A DNA stretch of 64,000 nucleotides. Origin: Chelydra serpentina (taxonomy: Eukaryota > Chordata > Testudines > Chelydridae). The translations under genes and the position numbers were made by a program. Location: assembly GCA_037349315.1 (NCBI GenBank), contig JBAIAC010000059.1, positions 14,106,501 to 14,170,500 on the forward strand. The letters are read 5' to 3'. Positions 37,101-49,100 of this stretch are shown here, piece after piece (the first letter of the stretch is position 1; the number at the start of each line of letters is the position of its first letter). The notes beneath the pieces are model-generated. The model saw only the letters and a program-made list of their open reading frames with translations, was not told the DNA's origin and ran no database searches.

Positions 37101-40100
37101 GAAATCTCACATTGGTACCTTCTTTGTGTTTTGTCAAGTCTGCCATGAAAGTGTTCTTAAAATGAACAACATGTGCTGGGTCATCATCCGAGACTACTAT
37201 AACATGAAATATATGGCAGCATGTGGGTAAAACAGAGCAGGAGACATACAATTCTCCCCCCAAGGAGTTCAGTCACAACATTTAATTAATGCATTTTTTT
37301 GTAATGAGTGTCATCAGCATGGAAGCATGTCTTCTGGAATGGTGGCCGAAGCATGAAGAGGCATACGAATGTTTAGCATATCTGGCATGTAAATACCTTG
37401 TAATGCCGGCCACAAAAGTGCCATGCAAATGCCTTGTTCTCATTTTCTGGTGACATTATAAATAAGAAGCGGGCAGCATTATCTCCTGTAAATGTAAACA
37501 AACTTGTTTGTCTTAGCGATTGGCTGAACAAGAAGTCGGACCGAGCGGACTTGTAGGCGCTGAAGTTTTACATTGTTTTGGTTTTGATGCAGTTATGTAA
37601 CAACAACAAAAATCTACATTTGTAAGTTGCACTTTCACAATAAAAAGATTGCACTACAGTACTTGTATGAGGAGAACTGAAAAATACTATTTCTTTTGTT
37701 TATCATTTTTTACAGTCAAATATTTATAATCAAAAATAATATACACTTTGATTTCAATTACAACACAGAATACAATATATATGAAAATGTAGAAAAACAT
37801 CCAAAATATTTAATAAATTTCAATTGGTATTCTATTGTTTAACAGTGTGATTAAAACTGCTATTAATTGCAATTAATTTTTTTAATTGTGATTAATATTT
37901 TTGAGTTAATCACGTGAGTTAACTGTGATTAATCAACAGCCCTAATATATAAAAATAGCACATCCTGTCTGTCAGAAACAGAAGTGTTACCTCTAGGAAA
38001 ATCTGTTTCATTATTTGATGTCTTATTTTAGATATATAAAATAAGACATTAAATAATGAAACAGATTTTCCTAGAGGTAACACTTCTGTTTCTGACAGAC
38101 AGGATGTGCCATTTTTTATAGAACTGTATCATTTAGAGTCTCTACCTCTTCCCCTCAGTTTTATTCCAATTTTCATTCCTATTTTCCTCTTTTATTTTTC
38201 TCCTTCCTCTCCTGTTGCTCACATGCAGCCGTTAAGATTTTTGCTCTCATTGGGAGCAGTATTGTGAATTTCTAATTAATAGAAACACAGTGGAAGGTCT
38301 GTACTTTTGCTTCTGTTTTCTCTCAACCGCCTAATCATTCTACTTTTGCCTTATTTGTTGTTTTATTTGCAGCATTTACTCCAAAAGTCTCAAATATTGT
38401 ATGTGAGCCCAGTATCCCCGAGAGTGTGAAGGCTGTCACATTATCTTGCCAGGTGACAGATTACCACCCAGCAGAATGTCAAGTGCGCTGGATGAGAGGC
38501 TTTGAAGAACTCACCGAGGCTGCAATTAAAACCCAGGACCCTCAACTTGATGCAGCAACAAATCTGTACCACAGAGTAAGCCAAGTGACATTTACACCTG
38601 AACCTGAGGATCATGCAGTAGAGTTCACTATTGAAGTCATCCATTGCAACAGAACTACAAAGAAGTCCTATCCCCTCATGTTAAAAGGTGACTATTTAAT
38701 AGTCTGTTCTTTATGCAAGGTACTCTGCTTTCTCCTTTAGTCTTCTTTACATTATATGGGAAGGGCACAGGCCTAGAGCAGAAGTTGATGCTGTTTGGAC
38801 CAGCATTAGCTCTCCTGGAGATATCTGATTAGTGACTCGGGAGGAATACTGTGTGGTGCATCTTCTCCCCTGGCTATTCCAGCCATAGCACAGCTCCCCA
38901 CTGGCCACAGACCCTGCCCCCACAGAGTTGAGGTGTGGTGTGAGGATAAGGAGTGAGCATGTAGTGAAAATGCTGCTCCTGCCCTCTTTACCACCCAGTC
39001 TGGCTCTGCAAGGTTCTGCTCCCTTCCCCTTGTATGTAGAGGGGAGAACATAGAGTATTTTAATCAAATAAAACACTTACCTGTCCCAGTGTCAATAGCC
39101 AACAGATTTCTGACAAGCAACCCTACAATAACAAGCCAGTGTGTGCAAGGTAGGGAAAAATACTCAGTAAAGAAAGATTTAGGTTGAGAATTTCAAAACC
39201 ACTGAGAGGATTTGGATACCTCATTGCTATTAACTTTAATGGGAACTAGGTGTCCAAATCCCTTAGGCAAATTTAACAATCTCAGGTTTAAGAGACTCTT
39301 GGAAGCTTGAAACATTTATGAGTAACAATGAGAAAACAAGCACTCTTAGGAGTTATGGAACATTTCCCTCTCCGTGTCTTTTTGAAGACTAGAAGTATGA
39401 AGTAACTTACTGGGAGCTCTATCAAGAAGCAAAGAAGGAACTATTTTTTAGAAAAGCTCCATAGCTGAACAGTTACTGAGAGGTATATAAATTAGGGGGG
39501 TCAAACTTCATAGCTTTTGTAGGCTAAGTTCATTGCACACACCAGGGGCCCTATGCATCCCTCTATTTTCCACCACAAGCTCCCTGTATGCCACCCTCCC
39601 ATCCCCCTCTCTTACAGGGACTCCCTGCACCCTCATACCCTCTCTTATGTCAGAGGTCTGTGTCGTCCCTCCACCCCCCGGCCCATACTATTGTTCTCTG
39701 TACTTCCTCTATGCCAGGGTTTCTGTGTTCTCCCTCCATTAGGCCTCCCCCATGGTAAGATCTCTATGTGCTCCCCATTTTTCCCCTTGCCCTTTGTCAA
39801 GGTCCCCCATTTTCCCATTCCAGAGGCTTTGGGTGCACTCTCATTCCTCCATGCTCCCTACTCCCCTCTTCCAGCCCATGCCAGGGGCTCTGGGTGCCAC
39901 TCTGTTCCTACCTCACCATTTTTATGTTTGTTTTTGGTTCCCCCCCTTTTCTCTCTCGGAGATAAGTCATTCAGGATGTCACCATATTAAACGTTATTGG
40001 GAAGATGGGCAGAGCTTAGATGGCGGGGGAGGGGGAGAGTTAGGCTGGAATGTGTTAATAGGTGCCATCAACTGGTTGTTGGATCTATAGACAATTAGAT

Positions 40101-43100
40101 AAGTGATTGAAGCTGTTGTCTGTGCTAATCAGATGATAGCGCCCATCTTCATGCATGCCCCTTTCCGATTTTCCATTTTTCACCAAAATCAATAGCATTC
40201 TGCCCACTGATGTCTATAACATTTTCTGAAATTTTGGAATTGAGCAGATGCAGCATTTAAGAGTTTTTGCACTACATCCAGAGATAAAAACAGAAATGTC
40301 ATCAAATTGAGTGTAGGACTTCACTTCCCATGGACTGTTATACACATGTATTTATGGGGGATGCAAAGTTATTCTTGTAATATGTTTAAACTACTAAAAG
40401 CACAGTCACTTCCTTAACCCTGAGCCTTTGGTTAATTCCTGTGAATCAGACCCCGTAGCTATCAACTTCACACTCTCTTCTGTATATATTTAACATTAAC
40501 ACAAACAATAGTAGTACCTTCTTGAATATTAATTTTGTTTGTGCTGATAAAATATATTTCAACACTTTTTGCAGATTTCCCAAGAATTACAAGTATTGTT
40601 CTTAGTCCAAATGATGTGGAGTATGGAAAACCCCTTTCTCTGACCTGCGAAATCAAGGATTTCTATCCCAAGGATATTCAAGTCCAGTGGTTCCAGGAGA
40701 ATGATGTAATCAAGGAGGGTTCATCAGTACAAGAGCCAAAGCAGGATACAAGTGGCCTTTTCTACACATCTTCTGGTCTTCAGCTAATACCCTCTGCTCG
40801 AGATTATGGCAGAAAGATTGGTGTAAAGGTGATGCACAAGACTCTGACAAAGCCCATTACAAAAAATGTGTATCTAAAACTCCCAGGTATGTTTAACAAA
40901 TCTGTGGGTCTATGATAGAGCAATGTTTGCTAGAGCACGAAGAAAAAGGTATTTTTGTTTTACCGATAGAGGGCCAGATCCACCAGCCATGGTGCAGGAG
41001 AGTGTAAATTATACCCTCTAGCAACAATGAGATTCAAATGGGTATTGCTCTCGCTATTTGTGTTTTGCCAGGGACAGTTTAGGATCCAGTCAGGACTGCA
41101 TGGGAGTCCCATAGATGGAGTCTGCTGAAATGATCTAGGGCCAGAGTTTCAAAGGAAGATACGTGCCTAAAGATGCAGATAGGAACCTAGTAAGATCTAC
41201 AAAAAGCACCTATATGATATCAGTGCCTAATTCCAATTGCTTTTCAGTGGGAGTTGGGCACTTAACCTGCCAGACCCATTCATAAATCCAACTAAGCACT
41301 TATCTACATCTTTGAGCACCTGAACACCTTTGGTAGTCTACCTCCTTGCCTATACCCCGCTGCTGGCTACTTTTGGTGTAGCAGCAGTCCATAGAACTCC
41401 CCTTACAGACCACCCCACCCCGAGGGACTTTTTGCCTCTGGGACCTTGTGCATCAGTTCACGTTGGCAGAAATTAGGATTAACCCAGGCTGAAGTTAAAC
41501 CCAAGGCTTGTCTGTCTTTTGCTAGACATTTAAAATTCCAAGTGTCAGAAAGATCTGGGATTCCTCCCCCTAGAAAATGTGTTAAAAATAAAGAGACCCT
41601 CCCTCGCTTTCAGGTCTCTCCTAACAGGTTTCTTGTCTGTAAATGGGCACAGTCACTTTGGAGTTAGACACCTGCAGCTGGTCTGTGTCAGCTAACTCAG
41701 GCTCTCGGGGCTTGGGCTGTAAAGCTGTGATGTAGATGTTCGGACTTGGGCTGGAACCTGGGCTCTGGGACCCTGCGAGAAAGGAAGGTCCCAGAGCCCG
41801 GGATCCAGCCCAGGTCTGAAGAGCTACATCGCAGCTGTCCCACAGCCTGAGCCCCATGAGCCTGAGTCAGCTGACATGGGTCATGCGTGTTTCTAACTGT
41901 AAGGTAGACAGACCCTTAGAGTCTCTACCTCCCCATTCTGACATGGATTGCGGATGGGTAGGGACCTACCAAATGCATGGTCCATTTTGGTCAATTTCAT
42001 GGTCACATTTAAAAATAATAAATGTCATTATTTCAGCTATCTAAATCTGAAATTTCACAGTGTTTCAATTGTACGGATCCTGACCCAAAAAGGTGGGGGA
42101 GGGGCACAAGGTTATTGTAGGGGGGTTGCGGCACTGCCACCCTTACTTCTCTGCTGCTGCTGGCGGTGGCACTGCCTTCAGAGCTGGGCAGCTGGAGAGC
42201 GGTGGCTGCTGGCTGGGATCCCAACTCTGAAGGTAGAGCTGCCACCAGCAGCAGCGCAGAAGTAAGAATGGCACGGCATGGTATTGCCACCCTTACTTCT
42301 GTGCTGCAGCCTGCAGAGCTGGGCCCTCAGTCAGCAGCCGCCACTCTCCAGCCACCCAGCTCTGAAGGCAGCGCAGAAGTAAGGGTGGCAATACCACAAC
42401 CCCCCTAAAATAACCTTGCAACCTCCCTGTAACTCCCTTTTGGGTCAGGACCCCCAATTTGAGGAATGCTGGTCTCCCCCATGAAATCTGTATAGTATAG
42501 GGTAAAAGTACACACAGGACCAGATTTCACATGGGGGAGACCAGATTTCATGGCCATGAATTTGATAGGGCCCTACAGATGGGTGTTCTTGACACATGTA
42601 TTCAATCACAATCCTCATCATTCTAATGAAGTGCTTAGCAGCACATGCACTCTTCGGCCTTACTCCTGCTACTGGAGAAAAGTGCTTTGGTGGCAGAACT
42701 CATTCATGCAGGGTCAGGTTCCCTGGCTCTCTCTGGTCTGCTTAGCACTTTTAACTTGTGCTTATATGGTAGAGTACTATGCACATGGCCTTGTGCAGGA
42801 TCAAGCCCAGGTGCTCCATCCTATTAAAAAAAAAAAGGTGAATATTTTGTCTTTTGCTGGTTAATTTTCCTTTCTTGATAATCCCATTGATAGTGTCCAG
42901 GAGTGTGTTACTGCACTGTGTTTCTAATGGAAAACTATCCCTCCTTTTTAGCAAAGTCTCCTGCAGTTTCTGAGATTAGAGCAACACCTGCATCACCCAA
43001 GGTCAATGAGACTGTCTGTCTTGAAGTTTCCATATCAGATTTTGCGCCTGAAAATATAAAAGTTGCATGGTATAAAGAATGGTCAGAGTTACCTAAAGAC

Positions 43101-46100
43101 AACCATAATATAGATACTCAAATTGGAAAAAATGGCTTATGGTTCTCTACATTCAAAACACAATTTACGACTAATGCATCTGATAATGGAAAAATGTTCA
43201 GATGTAAGGTTATTCATCCAGCAACAAACTCATGCACAGAGAAAATGTTTATATTGAAACTCAATGGTAAGTTGGATTTTTTTAATTAAGTGTCTGTGAT
43301 GGGAGGCACTCACCTCTTGAGTGCCTGTTAGCAGCTGAGTGTGGTACTGCAGTCCTTTTCTCACCCTGTGCCTCCTGCAAGCTGCTGGCTGACCTTGGTG
43401 GGTCTTCCATGACTTGGCCCTCTGGCTGAGTCGCAGAGTCCAAATGAACCACTCTTCCAGGGTAGTAAAGAGTCCAATAAATGAACAATCCTGTTGCCTC
43501 TACTAGGATGTTCAGCCCTAGCTCTGAGCCCTTTGTTTTGGTTTTCACATAAGCCCCATCCCCTTCTTGGGCTTTATGCCACTGTAGTTGTTGGGAAACC
43601 TAGGCCTTCCCCCCACTCCAGGTTCCAACCTACGGACATTATAAACAGCAGCTACACGTTGCTTGATTTTAGTTTGTTACTGTTTCTTCTTTGAGCCTCT
43701 TCCTACTTGGCCCCTTTTAGTGTCACCATTCCCTCAGGGCTAAGGGTTTTAGGTTTTGTCTCTCCCTGCAAACCCAATTTAAGCAAATGCAGCAAGAAAC
43801 AAACTCTGGTTCTCCCTCAAGAGCACAGCACCCTTGACCTCTAGTCCCAGCTAGACACTAACCTTTTAAAGCTCTGCAGGTCCTTTTATCTGAGCCTGCT
43901 AGGCTCTGTTTGGCTGCTTCTGTGAAGCCTCTCTAGGCAGGCTTGGAGGACCCACCTTCGCTGCTCCTTTCTGTTTCACTTTGCTGCTTCCTGGGGCATG
44001 GTATAGCAGAGCAGGGTGGCCTCCTGTGGGGAGCCACAAAGGCCAGGTGCACCCCATCACAGGGCTAGTTTTAGGTTGGGTAGCACCTTACTCCACAGAT
44101 ACTCACAGAGTCACATTGATTTCAGTGGAACTGGCTAATGAAGGAAGGGCCAGATTTTAAAAGTATTTAGGCAGGTAAACTTGCCTATCCATCTTTAAGC
44201 ACCTAAAAAATACCTTGAAAATCTGCCGCCAAGATATTACTCAGCATGAGTAAAGGTGTCAGGATCTGACCCTAAATAAGCGTGAGTCTCTATATAAGTA
44301 TCAATGTAGAATTCACTGCCATAGGAGGCTTGGTTCTGAATCTTAGCTTTCCCTCCCAGCATCATCCACTGAACTAACTATATCCACTTCCTTAGCTTTA
44401 TAGAGAAAATGGCCTGTTATCATCATTAAAATGGAGCTAGAACCTCTCAAGATGCTCCTGCTCGAAACTTGGCTTGTTTTAATGATCAGAGAAAATAAGT
44501 GAAATGAGTAAGTGAAGTAAGTGAAAAGGCTTCTGTTGAGGTCAGAGGAGTTTGGATCAGGTCCTCTGACAGTGAATGTGAAAACAGATGTATTAAATAA
44601 CAGGGGGTTAGAACATATTTATAAGGATGCCATGGAACCATACAATTTTTTGTAATGTGTATAATTGTGTGTTTTCCTATTGATACGTTAACTACCCCGA
44701 TGATAAATGTATGCTTATTATAGATAACATGGTATTTCTTCCTACTTTACAGATTTTTCTACCAGCACTAGAGATATACCCAGTCTGACTGGATATCAGA
44801 ACCACACATTGAGTGAGTTTTATATCAAACTGAGATAAATTGAAGATCCTCCTTCTAATAGCAATGGTCCAACCCATCACCTTGTCCCTAGGGTTCATGG
44901 CAGGTAGGGTAGTTGGAGAAGCCCAGAGACCATAGAAGGAATGTGAACACACACGGCTTCCACATGGGTGGTCCTGGTCTCCAGCATATTCATAAGAACC
45001 CTGGGATTTGGGGACTGAAACCCCTTTTTGCCCCACACAGGGAGGTACAAACCCACCATTCCCCATCCCCAGCTGGAGGAATAATCTGCTGGAAACTCCA
45101 CAAGTGGAACCTGCTTAGGGACAATTTGAACTATGCCACTTTGTCTTCAGTTAATTAATTGGGAAGGGGTTCTGCCACTGCAGGAGCACCTCCTTATGTC
45201 CAGGCGTGGCATAACGGCTCTCTCCCAATATGGTACCCCCAGCCAATGGGCACTCTGTCTGGTCTCTCTTCCTGTAACTTGGCCCTCTGGCCACATCGTG
45301 ATTACTTCCGGAGTAATAGAAAGCTCAACGTAGAACAGTTCAGTTTCCTCACAAGAGGATCTTTGGCCCCAACTCCAGGCCCTTAGTCCTCACACCCTTT
45401 CCCTAAGGCTTTCCAATGTCCTTTTGCCCATCTCCTGGTTCACGCCACCTTACCAGTGGCTGACAGGGGAACCTGGGCCCTCCCACTACACTGGCTTCCA
45501 GCCCAGGGACACTATAACCAGCAGTCAAGTCTGCCCAGTCCCATTCCTGGCTGCTTTTTCCTTGGGCTCCTTCCTATTCAGCCTTTCTCAGGCCATCTCC
45601 ACCACAACCTCTCTTAAGTTGACCCTTCTCTCTTGCACACCACAAGGGCCTGCTCCAACCCAGTAGCTACTACCTCCCCAGCTGCTTGCCAGTCTTTTCT
45701 GCTCCTCAACAGCTAGGATCTCAGGGCTGCTGTTTCCTCCCTGGGCTTCCTCCTTACCATGGCTCTGTTCCCATAGGGTGGCTACAGGCTCTCTCAACGG
45801 GCAGTCTCCCTTCTTTGTCTTTGTTTTTTGGTGCAGCAACCTCACCATACAAGACTATGACTGCCACTTTCTTCATTCATTTTTAGCCAAGTTTCCCACC
45901 CCCTCCGTCCTCCGCCATATCCAGTCACTCAGTCTAATTTCCTTAATGAAACATAGCCAGGTGTTTTGGTTTTTTTGCACTGTTCCATTTCCCTGACATT
46001 CTCACTAGTCCCGTTAGAGAAAAGTCTTTAATTCCAAGCAGACTCAATGTTTCATAAAGAAACTTTTTTTCCATAGAACATAATCAACAGTTTCTGTGGT

Positions 46101-49100
46101 TTTGTACAGGTTACACAGCCCATCTTTATGTCTTTTTCATAAGCTTAACTTATCATTTAAGTCATAATGACCTGCTAACACTCTAAAAATGACTATTTCA
46201 CTTTTTCTGTCATGACTGTGGAGTGGAGTATTATCTTTGATTTTTGAGCATACATCATAGAACCATTGTCCTTTTGTTTTCTTGGTCCACAGTTCTTGCC
46301 ATTCCTTTGCAGGAGCTTCTTCATGGTCACACTTTTACATTTTTGTCTACTTAATGGTATCTCAATATCAATCTCCTAATTTTTTAGAGCATGTTCTGTT
46401 GTTTTGTCAGCCATCTCATTTCCAGGCCTTCTGATATGCACGGAATCCATGCTGTTGTTACTTGCTTGCATTATTTCCATAGTTAGGAACATTATTTCAT
46501 GTATTATGTCATTTCTGCTTTCCCAAGTCCCTGTTCTGATTGTCATTGTGCCTGACAAGGAATCAGATAAAATTACAGCTGCAGCTGGTCGCACATCTCT
46601 TAGCCAGGTTAGTGCCAACCTTTTCCCATTACTTCAGCCATCAGAATGGTCACCTAATTTGATAGCCTTTTTGATTGCTGGATTCAAAGATTAGGAACGT
46701 ACAAGCCTGTTCCCACACTACCAGTGCTGTCATCTTTTGATATGTCTGTACAGACTTGTCAAAGCTGGCCCCATTTTTTATAAATAAATTCAGAAATTTC
46801 ATTGGTTGTGGTTTTTTCCCCTTCCCTCATTTTTTTTCATACAGCTCCAAATCTACAAATGGTGGAATAACTATTCAGCTGTAATTTGATTTCCTGTGGC
46901 TAACATTTTTTAGTTCTCAGTTTTTCTTTTTTACATATCTCCTTTACCCATTTTTGAACTTGATAGTATGAGGAAGTCTCTGGCAATCTATATCATTTTG
47001 TCTACTAAGCTCTCAGCAATCCTCACAAATCTGCTGTTTACTTCTATTTTCATTGTTCCCCTTTTCCTTTTGCCCAAAAGGTTTGATCTAATAGTTTCAT
47101 CCTGAGATGTATAGGTGCTTCTCCAGTGGCTATTTGCAGCACACACACTGGTGTTATTGTGCCACATGCCAGTCTCAGAACTTAGAAACCTGGAACTGCT
47201 CCAGGCCCAAGAGTTGTTTTTGAGGCTGAACCAAAAGCTTGGGCTCTGTAGTATAAACTGGTCTTATCAATGCTTTAGACACCATCATCAGAATCGTCTT
47301 ATTTGCACCCCATTTGTTTCCAGCTACACTTTTAAGTAAGTTCATCTTACTTTTTATTATCTGTGCGACTTGTCAACGTCACTATATATCAAACACTTCT
47401 CCTACACACGTAAACTTGTGAACTGTCTGAATTTTTTCATCAAAAAGAAATAAGCCCAATTTTCCCAGATTTGAAAAGATTCCTTTTGTTTTTGCAAGTG
47501 AGAATTTAAATCCCCAATCATTTTCCCACTGGAAATTCTCTAGAGTGCTTCACTTGTCTTTTCCATGCTACGTAAAGTCTTTTTTGCTTAGTCCATATAG
47601 CACAGTCATCTGCGAAAAGGGAAATACCTATTCCTGTTTGCATACTTTCTGGAAGGTCATTTATTATAATGGAAAACAAAGCAGGGCTGATAATTCAGCC
47701 TCCTGGAGTTCCATTTGTAAGCTTGTAGGTTTTTGATAAAGCTGTTCCCAGTTTGACTTGTATAGTTCTGTCACTTAAGGGGTCCCTTATCCTCCAAAAC
47801 ATTCTCCCTTTTACGCTAGTTTGACCAGTTTATATAGGAGGCCTTCCCTCTCTAGCATGTCATATGCTTGTTCAATGACCAGGAAGACAGTTATGATAAA
47901 GGTCTTAGCCCTTATACTTTTTGTGTGCCTCTGTTTCTAGTCTCACTATATGTTCAACTGTTCATCTTCCTTTTTTGGAAACCATTTTGTACCTCAGTTA
48001 CCTCATTTTCCTTCAAGTATCCCACTAGTCTTACATGTTTCATTTTGTCCATGATTTTCCCCACACATGATATGAGGGCAATTGGCCGATAAGCATCAGA
48101 TCTGGTATGTACCTTCCCCAATTTTCTAATTGATATCGCCAATGGTAGTTTCCATTCTATTGGCAGCAGTCCTTTTTCTCATACAACATTATAGAACTGT
48201 GACGAACTAGGACTGTTGTTAAGGTTTCCCTGAGTACTGTGTGGGTGCCTCGGTTTCCCCTATGCAGTGCTTGAGTATCTAGGTGGTGGGACAACGGTGC
48301 ATGATTGTTACAAAGCCCTAGAAGGCAGAGGCCTGGACACAGAGAATGGCCCTGTCTCCTGGCAACAGATGGCCTGGCCCCTCCCCGGCAAAGGTATGAG
48401 CTGAAGGTGTTGGAACAAAGGGATCAGGTGACCTCCTGGCCCGGGAAGGAGAAAGGGGGAGGAGGGGCTGGTGAGTTTCAGTTTGGAGCTGGCCGGAGAA
48501 GAGGGGAGAGAGGCAGACAGGGTCTGGCCTCCCTGCCCCGTTTGGAGCTGTGGGGTGAAATGCAGGGAGCCCCAGGCTGGGGTCTAAGTTCCCTGCCCCC
48601 CGGAAGAACCCGACTGAGGGGCCCTGGATGTACTGACAAGCTCTGGTTGGACGGTGTTCCTGGCATCTCTAATAAACCTTCTATTCTACTGGCTGGCGGA
48701 GACTCCCAGTAAATCCGGGGAAGAGGGGTGCAGGGCCGGACTCCCCCACACTCCGTGACAATAACCACAGTAAACTCTTTGCTCTCCCTTCTGGCAAGTG
48801 TTGAAGGATTTAATTACTTATATTATCTTTACCTGTAGCTGTATTTTTCCTTTTCCTAATGATTGCAATAAGCTCCTGCGCACTAAAATTTTTGTTTAAC
48901 ACATCATTAGTATATTATTCTCTCTAGCCATTTAATATTTCACAGTTATCCTCAGTAAACCTCCTTTTTCACAAAACTCATTGTTTTAATTCATATCACT
49001 ACTGTCCTTTTGGAATTCTTTTGCTAAAATGCCTGCCTTTCCTACGCTGGAAACCTCACTTTCATTGTTTTTAGTAAGACCAGGTAGACATTTACTTTTA

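Noticed and set aside
39533..39990. Overlapping frames in the pyrimidine-rich block of intron 7
   Set aside because: Composition-driven (Pro/Ser/Leu/Phe) and open in several frames at once; no splice sites or domain support.
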